Below are positions 7,682 through 13,576 of a stretch of DNA of 23,208 bases, piece by piece (positions within the stretch are counted from its first letter, which is position 1; every line of letters begins with the position of its first letter). This DNA is from SZUA-584 sp964607965 (lineage in GTDB: Bacteria; Bacillota; Clostridia; Christensenellales; SZUA-584). The stretch covers positions 1 through 23,208 of the forward strand of contig CAZSMH010000021.1 in NCBI GenBank assembly GCA_964607965.1, in the 5' to 3' direction. The position numbers were made by a program, and so were the translations under genes. The notes under the pieces were generated by a model. It did no database searches and was not told where the DNA came from. It was given only the letters and a program-made list of their open reading frames with translations.

Positions 7682-8550
7682 ATAATGACATAAACTCAAA
7701 AAACGATACGGAATACAGCAATATGTCTGCGGGCATGTGGCTGCTGCGTGTGCTGCAGGGCGCTCTTGTGGGCGGCGGAGCTATACTGCCGGGGATAAGC
7801 GGCGGAGTGCTGCTGGTGACATTCGGCATATACAGACCTTTAATGGCGCTGTTATCCCACCCCATACGTTCTTTCCGCAGCTATTATCGGCTTTTTATAC
7901 CTTTCCTTATAGGATGGCTTATAGGGATTTTAGCGCTTGCTCATGTGGTAAGCCTGCTATTTGAAGTATCATCCTCGCTGGCGGTCTGCCTTTTTGTCGG
8001 GCTTATTGCAGGCACGCTGCCATCGCTTTTTAAAGACGCCGCAAAGCAAGGAACGTCAACCGCATCGTGGGCTGGTTTTACAGTCTGCCTTGTTGTATCT
8101 TTCGGTTTTCTGTCTTTTCTTCAGAACGCGGAATCCGCAGCTATTGAACCTAATGTCTGGTGGTACGTATTTAGCGGTGCGGTATGGGGATTAAGCCTTG
8201 TAATACCCGGTTTGAGCTCCTCGTCCATACTCATATTTATAGGGTTGTATCAGCCCATGACGGCGGGTATTTCGCAACTGGATTTTGGCGTGATACTTCC
8301 TTTGATTGCAGGCATTGCGATAACGGTTGCGCTTTTGGCAAGGCTGATAAACTTACTGTTTGAACGTCATAATTCTATTGCTTGCCATTCGGTGCTCGGA
8401 TTTGTAATAGCCTCCACGCTGCTTATAATACCCACAGAATACGGAGGGGCGGCAGGCCTGCTGTTCAGCGCATTGGCATTCGTTGCAGGTTTCGGCGCAG
8501 CGCTGATAATGAATAAATCCGGCGACAGGCTGCCGGAACAGACAGCATAA
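7678..8550 (+). CDS. popT: DUF368 undecaprenyl-phosphate translocase (PopT type)
   Basis: The protein has 290 residues, the normal length for DUF368, and is almost entirely hydrophobic helices. Two similar segments, GGGAILPGISGG (about 32-43) and LVIPGLSSSS (about 174-183), lie in the two halves. They fit the internal inverted-repeat plan of this family. Members of DUF368 (PopT) were recently shown to return undecaprenyl phosphate from the outer to the inner face of the membrane, so that peptidoglycan and other glycan synthesis can continue. The start at 7678 overlaps the previous stop (ATGA). The frame is open further back to 7576, but that would lie inside the small membrane gene. ATG 7723 is a weaker alternative. 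The position, after a lipid-linked glycosyltransferase and just before the dcw cluster, fits carrier recycling. Confidence 0.85.
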   Translation: MNNDINSKNDTEYSNMSAGMWLLRVLQGALVGGGAILPGISGGVLLVTFGIYRPLMALLSHPIRSFRSYYRLFIPFLIGWLIGILALAHVVSLLFEVSSSLAVCLFVGLIAGTLPSLFKDAAKQGTSTASWAGFTVCLVVSFGFLSFLQNAESAAIEPNVWWYVFSGAVWGLSLVIPGLSSSSILIFIGLYQPMTAGISQLDFGVILPLIAGIAITVALLARLINLLFERHNSIACHSVLGFVIASTLLIIPTEYGGAAGLLFSALAFVAGFGAALIMNKSGDRLPEQTA

Positions 8551-8579
8551 TCCGTTTGTCCTATTAATATGAAACGGAT
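8550..8579. terminator. possible bidirectional hairpin between convergent genes
   Basis: ATCCGTTT (8550-8557) and AAACGGAT (8572-8579) form an 8-bp stem with a 14-base loop that contains the stop codon of the minus-strand gene. It lies exactly where two genes converge with a 13-base gap. There is no good T-tract on either side, so intrinsic termination is uncertain. Confidence 0.3.
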
Positions 8580-9109
8580 ATGCTTTCAATCGCATAATAA
8601 AAATCTTTATAACCGATTACAATTACTGCCCGTCCTGTCTCCAACCCGCTTCTTAAAGCCAATATATTTACAGTTATCGGCGCATCCGCTTCGCTGTTAT
8701 TTTCAATAGGGCTCAAGTACACAGTGCCGCCGGACTCAATATCCAATTGCCGACCATGCTGTTTTACCTTGTAATCCGGATGACCATATGTTATAAGAGT
8801 TCCGGTATCCGTGCTGATGCTGATATTATCTGAGGCTTCGCAGAAAATGCGTATAGGCATGCCCGGCATACTGCTGTCAACAGTTGTATACCTGCTTTTG
8901 GGGGTTTCAATACAAAACCGGTTGTTTTCGGTGTCAGAAACAGCCGCGCTATTCTGCGGTTGAGAAAGCAGCATGGGGAAGAGCAGACCGGCCGCAGCCA
9001 TCAATACAGCCGCCGCGGCAGCTACCAAAATCTTCACCCCGCTGCTCAAATTTCCGGCATTATATATGCTGCCCTCATCTTCCGGTGTATTAGAATCTTT
9101 CTTTCTCAT
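8564..9109 (-). CDS. anchored extracytoplasmic protein of unknown function
   Basis: This is the only convincing minus-strand gene. It encodes 181 residues: a short charged cytoplasmic head (1-24), one membrane helix (about 26-49, Ala/Leu-rich), and an extracytoplasmic part of about 130 residues made mostly of short beta-prone stretches (ISISTDTGTLITYG, TVYLSPI, ITVNILAL, AVIVIGY). Two cysteines occur in the outer part (FCIE, FCEA). I do not recognise a domain. On its own strand GAAGGA lies about 6 bases before the ATG. It converges with the DUF368 gene and diverges from mraZ, so it is a one-gene unit. A small beta-sandwich sensor or binding domain is possible, but no function can be given. 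Confidence 0.7.
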   Translation of the reverse strand: MRKKDSNTPEDEGSIYNAGNLSSGVKILVAAAAAVLMAAAGLLFPMLLSQPQNSAAVSDTENNRFCIETPKSRYTTVDSSMPGMPIRIFCEASDNISISTDTGTLITYGHPDYKVKQHGRQLDIESGGTVYLSPIENNSEADAPITVNILALRSGLETGRAVIVIGYKDFYYAIESISVSY

Positions 9110-9143
9110 ATTTTTTCCTTCTGATAAAATATACTTATAATCC

Positions 9144-9172
9144 GTTATACCATGAAAAACCCGTTATTCCTA
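9144..9172 (-). promoter_or_regulatory. extended -10 promoter candidate for the minus-strand gene
   Basis: Read on the minus strand, TGG-TATAAC places an extended -10 at 9149-9144, about 35 bases before the ATG. The -35 position (TAGGAA, 9172-9167, 17 bp away) matches consensus at only three bases. Confidence 0.4.
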
Positions 9173-9248
9173 TTGCTAATTTGATAAACATTTTCGCTTG
9201 AAACGAACAAACATACGCGCAAACATTAATTCTCTACCATATGTTGCG

Positions 9249-9284
9249 TTTTATTTTTTTGTACATACAATTTTATTTTTTTTG
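9249..9284 (+). repeat. pair of T-tract direct repeats, 22 bp apart
   Basis: TTTTATTTTTTTG (9249-9261) recurs with one extra T at 9271-9284. The 22-bp period is close to two helical turns, so the tracts should bend the DNA in the same direction. They lie upstream of the mraZ promoter candidates and may act like an UP element. This is inference. Confidence 0.45.
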
Positions 9285-9300
9285 TCCTGCAAATTATCTT

Positions 9301-9329
9301 TTCGCAGAAGGATTTTTATCAAATACAAC
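9301..9329 (+). promoter_or_regulatory. upstream promoter candidate for mraZ
   Basis: TTCGCA (9301-9306) and TACAAC (9324-9329) are 17 bp apart, each matching consensus at four of six bases. Transcription would start near 9336, which puts the MraZ boxes just downstream of the start, a position suited to repression. The match is moderate. Confidence 0.35.
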
Positions 9330-9345
9330 GAATACATATGAGTAA

Positions 9346-9371
9346 GTGGGGAAAAGTGGGTAGTAGTGGGG
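9346..9371 (+). promoter_or_regulatory. MraZ operator: three TGGGN boxes with 10-bp period
   Basis: TGGGG, TGGGT and TGGGG begin at 9347, 9357 and 9367, each preceded by AG, so the period is exactly 10 bp with 5-base spacers. This is the arrangement known to be bound by MraZ upstream of its own gene in Escherichia coli, with similar AAAGTG-type repeats in Mycoplasma. The mraZ gene lies immediately downstream. Autoregulation of the dcw cluster is therefore strongly indicated. Whether MraZ activates or represses here depends on which promoter is used. Confidence 0.85.
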
Positions 9372-9394
9372 CTATGAAGCATGCCTGTGGTAGA

Positions 9395-9408
9395 AAAACT
9401 GCAGTTTT
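9395..9408. promoter_or_regulatory. 14-bp perfect palindrome in the mraZ leader
   Basis: AAAACTGCAGTTTT is its own reverse complement. It ends at the TG of the extended -10 candidate at 9408-9416 and so fills most of that promoter's spacer. It could be an operator for a dimeric regulator. No known consensus is recognised. Confidence 0.4.
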
Positions 9409-9416
9409 GGTATAAA
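9408..9416 (+). promoter_or_regulatory. extended -10 promoter candidate close to mraZ
   Basis: TGG-TATAAA forms an extended -10 about 51 bases before the TTG start of mraZ. No good -35 lies 16-18 bp upstream, and the MraZ boxes end about 37 bases before it. That is a position where a bound protein could stimulate a promoter with a poor -35. It competes with the upstream candidate at 9301-9329. Confidence 0.4.
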
Positions 9417-9454
9417 AGCCGCACAACGGATAAAAAAACCGGACAGGCAAAGCC

Positions 9455-9460
9455 GGGGAG
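9455..9460 (+). promoter_or_regulatory. ribosome binding site that fixes the TTG start of mraZ
   Basis: GGGGAG lies 7 bases before TTG 9468. The upstream in-frame ATG at 9381 would add 29 residues not found in MraZ proteins and has no adequate ribosome site. Confidence 0.75.
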
Positions 9461-9467
9461 AGCAGCA

Positions 9468-9908
9468 TTGAATACATCGCTGATAGGAACATACGCACAT
9501 AATCTGGATGAAAAAGGCCGTCTCGCGGTTCCTTCCAAGCTTAGAGTTGAGCTGGGAGATCCGTTTTATATTGTGCGCTTAAATGATAAATGTTTAACTG
9601 CATTTCCTCAGGACGAGTGGCACAAATTTGCCGGCAAGTTAAGCTCTATACCTCAGTCTGATACCGAGGCGCAGCATGCTGTACGGCTTATATTCTCCAG
9701 CGCATGCAAATGCGAGCCCGATAAACAAGGACGAGTTCTGCTTCCGCAGATGCAGAGGGAAAAGGCAGGTATTGATAAAGAGGTCGTAATTATAGGCGCA
9801 TATACCCGGGCGGAGATATGGGCAAAAGAAAAATGGTCGGAGGCTGAAGAAGAAAAACTGTCTGGCTCAAGTGACCTCGTGGCCGGTCTTGCCGAATACG
9901 GCATCTGA
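9468..9908 (+). CDS. mraZ: transcriptional regulator MraZ
   Basis: MraZ is a DNA-binding protein of the SpoVT-AbrB/MraZ fold that controls the dcw cluster. Using the TTG start, the product has 146 residues, within the usual 143-152 range. Both half-repeats are visible: IGTYAHNLDEKGRLAVPSKLR near the start and CEPDKQGRVLLPQMQREKAG in the second half, each with the D-x-x/K-G-R signature of the DNA-binding turn. It is the first gene of the cluster and ends 2 bases before rsmH. Its own operator, three TGGGN boxes, lies about 100 bases upstream. Near-perfect agreement with the family and its usual genomic position make this a secure call; only the start codon is open to question. Confidence 0.95.
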   Translation: MNTSLIGTYAHNLDEKGRLAVPSKLRVELGDPFYIVRLNDKCLTAFPQDEWHKFAGKLSSIPQSDTEAQHAVRLIFSSACKCEPDKQGRVLLPQMQREKAGIDKEVVIIGAYTRAEIWAKEKWSEAEEEKLSGSSDLVAGLAEYGI

Positions 9909-9910
9909 TA

Positions 9911-10876
9911 ATGGCACATACATCTGTGCTGCTTTTTAAGACGATTGAAGCGCTTGCATTAAAACCGGGAATGATAATAGCGGACGGTACTCTCGGGGGC
10001 GGCGGGCACGCACTCGAAATACTAAAGCGCATAACGCCCGGCGGACGGCTTATAGGGATAGATAAAGACCAATACGCTCTTTGCGCCGCAAAGCAGAAAC
10101 TCGCGGCATACGAGGGCAGCACAAAATTTATACACGGCGATTTTAAAGATATCAAAGCCATAATGTCAAGGCTTGATATAGATGGTTTGGACGGGGCGGT
10201 GCTTGATATAGGGGTCTCATCGTTCCAGCTCGACCAATGTGACAGGGGGTTCTCATATAAAAAAGATTCAAGGCTGGATATGCGCATGGACACGCAACAG
10301 CGGACGTGCGCGGCGGACATAGTAGCAGATTATCCGCAGAAGGACCTTGAACGGATTTTACGTGATTACGGTGAGGAAAGGTGGGCCGCGAGAATTGCGG
10401 CGTTCATTGTGAGGGAGCGCAGCATTCGGCCCATTGATACCACCGGACGTCTCGTTGAGGTTATTAAAATGGCGGTTCCGAGCGGCGCGCGCAAAAACGG
10501 ACCGCATCCGGCACGCAGGAGTTTTCAGGCGCTGCGTATAGAGGTAAACGGAGAGCTTGAAGCTATAAAAAAGGCGCTGCCGGAATTCGCCGACGTGCTC
10601 AAAAACGGGGCGCGGCTGGCTGTTATTACATTTCATTCTCTGGAAGACAGAATAGTCAAACAGGAATTCGTTCGTATGGCAGCCCCGTGCGAATGCCCGC
10701 CTTCATTTCCGATCTGTGTCTGCGGCAACATACCGCTTGGAAAGATAATAACAAAAAAACCGGTGCTGCCTTCTCAGACGGAAGTGGAACACAACAGCAG
10801 GGCGAGAAGCGCCAAACTTCGAGTATTCGAGGTTATAAAGGGGGATACTGATGCAGTGCGCGCAAAGAAAATATGA
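9911..10876 (+). CDS. rsmH: 16S rRNA (cytosine-N4) methyltransferase RsmH (MraW)
   Basis: RsmH uses S-adenosylmethionine to methylate N4 of C1402 (E. coli numbering) in 16S rRNA, in the decoding centre. The 321-residue protein has the family's SAM-binding motif DGTLGGGGH at 25-33, LIGIDKDQ, LDIGVSSFQLD, and RGFSYKKDSRLDMRMD, followed by the helical insert (YGEERWAARIA) and the C-terminal TFHSLEDRIVK and HNSRARSAKLR. The length is close to the usual 310. No clear Shine-Dalgarno sequence precedes the ATG, which begins 2 bases after the mraZ stop, so translational coupling to mraZ is likely. The 3' end overlaps the ftsL-like gene by 26 bases. Confidence 0.97.
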   Translation: MAHTSVLLFKTIEALALKPGMIIADGTLGGGGHALEILKRITPGGRLIGIDKDQYALCAAKQKLAAYEGSTKFIHGDFKDIKAIMSRLDIDGLDGAVLDIGVSSFQLDQCDRGFSYKKDSRLDMRMDTQQRTCAADIVADYPQKDLERILRDYGEERWAARIAAFIVRERSIRPIDTTGRLVEVIKMAVPSGARKNGPHPARRSFQALRIEVNGELEAIKKALPEFADVLKNGARLAVITFHSLEDRIVKQEFVRMAAPCECPPSFPICVCGNIPLGKIITKKPVLPSQTEVEHNSRARSAKLRVFEVIKGDTDAVRAKKI

Positions 10877-11351
10877 CTACAATACTGTTCCGTATGCGAA
10901 CAAAAAAAGAACAGTTCATATGCGCGGAAACGTTGCATATATTAATAATAATAATTTTCTTAATGTGCAAAGCAGGCCGGTCAAGCAAAGCAGACCGGTA
11001 AAAAAGGCAAAGAAGCAAGTCAAAACAGCGGCGCAGCTGCACAATCAAAAGGCAGTATGCGTGCGCCCAAAAGAGCACAAAGGGCTTGCATCTACGCTGA
11101 TGGTGGTTTTTTTAAGCTTCTGTGCACTGGCGCTGCTTGTATCAAGGCACGCGCAAGTAATACAGATAGGTTTAAAGAATAACGAGATAATGCAGGAAAT
11201 AACCAAGCTGGAAGCAAAGGCGGAAGATATAAAACTGGATCTGGAACTACGCGGAAATATAGAATCGGTTCAGGCGGATGCACGCCAGCAGCTAGGTATG
11301 ACTTACCCGCTGGAGAATCAAAAGATATCCATAGATTTAAACGGCAGATGA
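10851..11351 (+). CDS. ftsL: FtsL-like division protein
   Basis: The product has 166 residues and a bitopic plan: a cytoplasmic head of about 78 residues, one membrane helix (about 79-99), and an outer coiled coil (NNEIMQEITKLEAKAEDIKLDL) followed by ARQQLGMTYPLENQ, the short segment typical of FtsL/DivIC proteins. FtsL joins FtsQ/DivIB and DivIC in the complex that activates septal wall synthesis. The gene lies between rsmH and the PBP gene, its classical place. AAAGGGGGA at 10837-10845 ends 5 bases before the ATG. A later ATG at 10920 has no ribosome site. The head is longer than in many FtsL proteins, is Asn- and Lys-rich, and contains a six-residue tandem duplication. Sequence similarity in this family is always weak, so the name rests on architecture and position. 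Confidence 0.8.
   Translation: MQCAQRKYDYNTVPYANKKRTVHMRGNVAYINNNNFLNVQSRPVKQSRPVKKAKKQVKTAAQLHNQKAVCVRPKEHKGLASTLMVVFLSFCALALLVSRHAQVIQIGLKNNEIMQEITKLEAKAEDIKLDLELRGNIESVQADARQQLGMTYPLENQKISIDLNGR
10968..11003 (+). repeat. 18-bp tandem duplication inside ftsL
   Basis: Two adjacent 18-base units, starting at 10968 and 10986, differ at three positions and both encode QSRPVK. They extend the cytoplasmic head of FtsL by one unit and keep the frame. It looks like a local duplication in a disordered, basic region. Confidence 0.7.
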
Positions 11352-11385
11352 CAAATATTACAATACCCAAAAGGAGCGTGAAGGT

Positions 11386-13497
11386 GTGTCATTGCCGGGC
11401 TTAAAATCGAAAAAGAGACTGCTGTTTTTATTGACGGTAGTCGGTGTTCTTTTTTTCGGGCTGGTGCTAAAGATGGGTATAATCGTTTTTGCGCAGGGGG
11501 AATTTCTGCGCGAAAAGGCGCTGATACAGCAAACGAGAAACCTTATAGTATCGGCCAAACGCGGCAGTATACTGGACAGGAACGGGAGTATACTTGCACA
11601 GAGCGCAAATGCCGATACGGTAGTGCTGCGGCCGGCTGAAATAAAAAAAGAGAGTTTGGACTACGTTGCAAGCATACTGGCGGAAACGCTGGGTATGGAA
11701 GAAAATACGGTAAGGGCTAAGGCTGCCGATGCGACAAAATCCGAGGTATGGCTTGCAAGACAGATAGATAAAGATACGGCGGTCAAGCTGCGCGAGCTTA
11801 ATCTGCCGGGCGTATATTTGACAGTTGACGTTAAGCGTTATTACCCGAACGGAGCTTTTTTAACGCAGACGCTGGGGTTTACCTCGGTGGACGGCGCCGG
11901 CCTTGAGGGCATAGAGGCATATTTTGATAAATACCTTTCGGGCAGGAACGGCAAGATTGTATCAGAGGCGGACAGGGACGGCCGCGGCATACCGCTTGGA
12001 GAAAAAGGCTATATAGCGCCTGTTGACGGATATGACATAGTTTTAACGGTTGACGAGGTTATACAAAGCTTCCTTGAAAAATCGCTGGAGGAAGCGTACG
12101 TGCAGCAAAACGCTATAGGCGCATGGGGCATAGCTATGGATCCCATGAACGGGGACATACTGGCAATATCAAATTACCCTGATTATGACTTAAACCATCC
12201 GCCCCGCGACGATATGGAGACGCTTACAGCGCTTACCCGCAACAAGGTAGTAACGGATGTTTACGAACCCGGATCTACATTCAAAGTGGTTACATGCGCT
12301 TCGGCAATAGACAGCGGCGCAGTGTCGCAGGACAGCAAGTTCGACTGCGCAGGTTTTGAGATAGTTGAAGGGCAGCAGATAAAATGCTGGCGGTATCCGC
12401 GCACTCACGGGCATCAGACGCTTTTTGAAGCGGCGCAGAATTCGTGCAACGCGGCGTTTATGAAAATGGGCCTTGCAATGGGCACCGATACCTTTTACGA
12501 ATACATCTATAAGTTCGGGTTCGGAAAACAGACGGGCATCACATTCCCGTCCGACCAGGGCGGTATCGTCATGGCGGAAAAATATGTGCGAAACAGTGAC
12601 CTCGCCCGCATAGCGTTCGGGCAATCGATAGCCGTAACACCACTGCAATTGATTTCCTCATTCAGCGCAGTGGTGAACGGCGGTTTTTTATATGAGCCGA
12701 TGCTGGTAAAAGGCATTCGGGACAGCAACGGAAATTATATCAAACAGTATCAGCCTGTTGTGGCTGCACAGCCTGTTAGCGCGGAAACATCTGCGCTTAT
12801 GCGCGATATACTCGAAAGCGTCGTAAAAGACGGCAGCGGCAAAAATGCGTATATACCCGGATACCGCGTAGGCGGCAAAACCGGTACGGCGCAGAAATAC
12901 GACAAGGACGGCAAAGTGATGACGGGCAGTCATATCGCTTCTTTTTTGGGTTTTGCGCCTGCGGACGACCCGAAAATAGCTGTTCTTATTATCGTTGACG
13001 AGCCGGATGTTGCGGTGGATTTCGGCAGCGTGGTGGCTGCTCCTTATGTAAAAAATGTAATATATGAATCGCTTAATTATATGGGAATTACGCCAAATTA
13101 CGAAAACGCGGCTATTCCCGAGCAGATACAAGTTCCTGATGTTGCCGGAAAAACTGCGGACGAAGCCGCGCAGGAACTAAAAACCTCCGGGTTCTTATAC
13201 TTAACGGACGGAATAGGCAGCGTAACAGGCCAGATGCCTGCGCCCGGAGCGCTGGTTGACAAGGGCACAACGGTGCTTTTATATATGTCGCAGAAAACAG
13301 AAACTACAGATTTAACCGGCAAGGTGATAGTGCCTGATTTGACAGGATTAACGGTTATGGAAGCCTCGCAGCTGCTTGAATCGTATAAACTTATGCTTTC
13401 GGGAACGGGCAAAGGCAAAGCGGTGCACCAAAGCCCGGAAGCGGGAGAATTGGTAGATGAGGGCAGCGAGATACTGGTTGAGTTTAGAGAAGGCTGA
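11386..13497 (+). CDS. class B penicillin-binding protein with two PASTA domains (FtsI/SpoVD type)
   Basis: This 703-residue transpeptidase crosslinks peptidoglycan at the septum or in the forespore wall. Residues 11-32 form a membrane anchor. A PBP dimer domain covers about 50-215, and a transpeptidase domain covers about 245-565. The active-site motifs are intact: STFK with nucleophile S297, SCN at 353-355, and KTG at 498-500. Two PASTA domains end the protein (about 580-640 and 646-703), each starting with a VPD motif (VPDVAGK; VPDLTGL). AAAAGGAG at 11369-11376 precedes the GTG start by 9 bases. The gene sits between the ftsL-like gene and murE, which is the position of both pbpB/ftsI and spoVD in Bacillota. 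SpoVD of Bacillus has one PASTA domain. I cannot decide between a vegetative and a sporulation role; it may serve as the division enzyme with the SEDS protein encoded downstream. Confidence 0.93.
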   Translation: MSLPGLKSKKRLLFLLTVVGVLFFGLVLKMGIIVFAQGEFLREKALIQQTRNLIVSAKRGSILDRNGSILAQSANADTVVLRPAEIKKESLDYVASILAETLGMEENTVRAKAADATKSEVWLARQIDKDTAVKLRELNLPGVYLTVDVKRYYPNGAFLTQTLGFTSVDGAGLEGIEAYFDKYLSGRNGKIVSEADRDGRGIPLGEKGYIAPVDGYDIVLTVDEVIQSFLEKSLEEAYVQQNAIGAWGIAMDPMNGDILAISNYPDYDLNHPPRDDMETLTALTRNKVVTDVYEPGSTFKVVTCASAIDSGAVSQDSKFDCAGFEIVEGQQIKCWRYPRTHGHQTLFEAAQNSCNAAFMKMGLAMGTDTFYEYIYKFGFGKQTGITFPSDQGGIVMAEKYVRNSDLARIAFGQSIAVTPLQLISSFSAVVNGGFLYEPMLVKGIRDSNGNYIKQYQPVVAAQPVSAETSALMRDILESVVKDGSGKNAYIPGYRVGGKTGTAQKYDKDGKVMTGSHIASFLGFAPADDPKIAVLIIVDEPDVAVDFGSVVAAPYVKNVIYESLNYMGITPNYENAAIPEQIQVPDVAGKTADEAAQELKTSGFLYLTDGIGSVTGQMPAPGALVDKGTTVLLYMSQKTETTDLTGKVIVPDLTGLTVMEASQLLESYKLMLSGTGKGKAVHQSPEAGELVDEGSEILVEFREG

Positions 13498-13513
13498 TAA
13501 TGACAATAATGCA

Positions 13514-13541
13514 TTGCAAAAAAGATATGGTGTGTTATAAT
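13514..13541 (+). promoter_or_regulatory. internal promoter for murE-mraY-murD
   Basis: TTGCAA (13514-13519) and a perfect TATAAT (13536-13541) are 16 bp apart, with TGT before the -10 (extended -10). The predicted start, near 13548, leaves a leader of about 30 bases before the murE TTG. It lies in the 79-base gap after the PBP gene. Confidence 0.6.
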
Positions 13542-13563
13542 TCTTTGGTGAATTGCAACAAGC

Positions 13564-13569
13564 GGGAGG
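13564..13569 (+). promoter_or_regulatory. ribosome binding site that fixes the TTG start of murE
   Basis: GGGAGG lies 7 bases before TTG 13577, where the product begins MRLRDLC as in other MurE proteins. The frame is open back to another TTG at 13553 without such a site. Confidence 0.75.
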
Positions 13570-13576
13570 AACCTTT

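Noticed and set aside
9381..9467. N-terminal extension of mraZ from ATG 9381
   Set aside because: The 29 extra residues are absent from MraZ proteins, the stretch contains a palindrome and a -10 candidate, and GGGGAG fits the TTG at 9468 much better.
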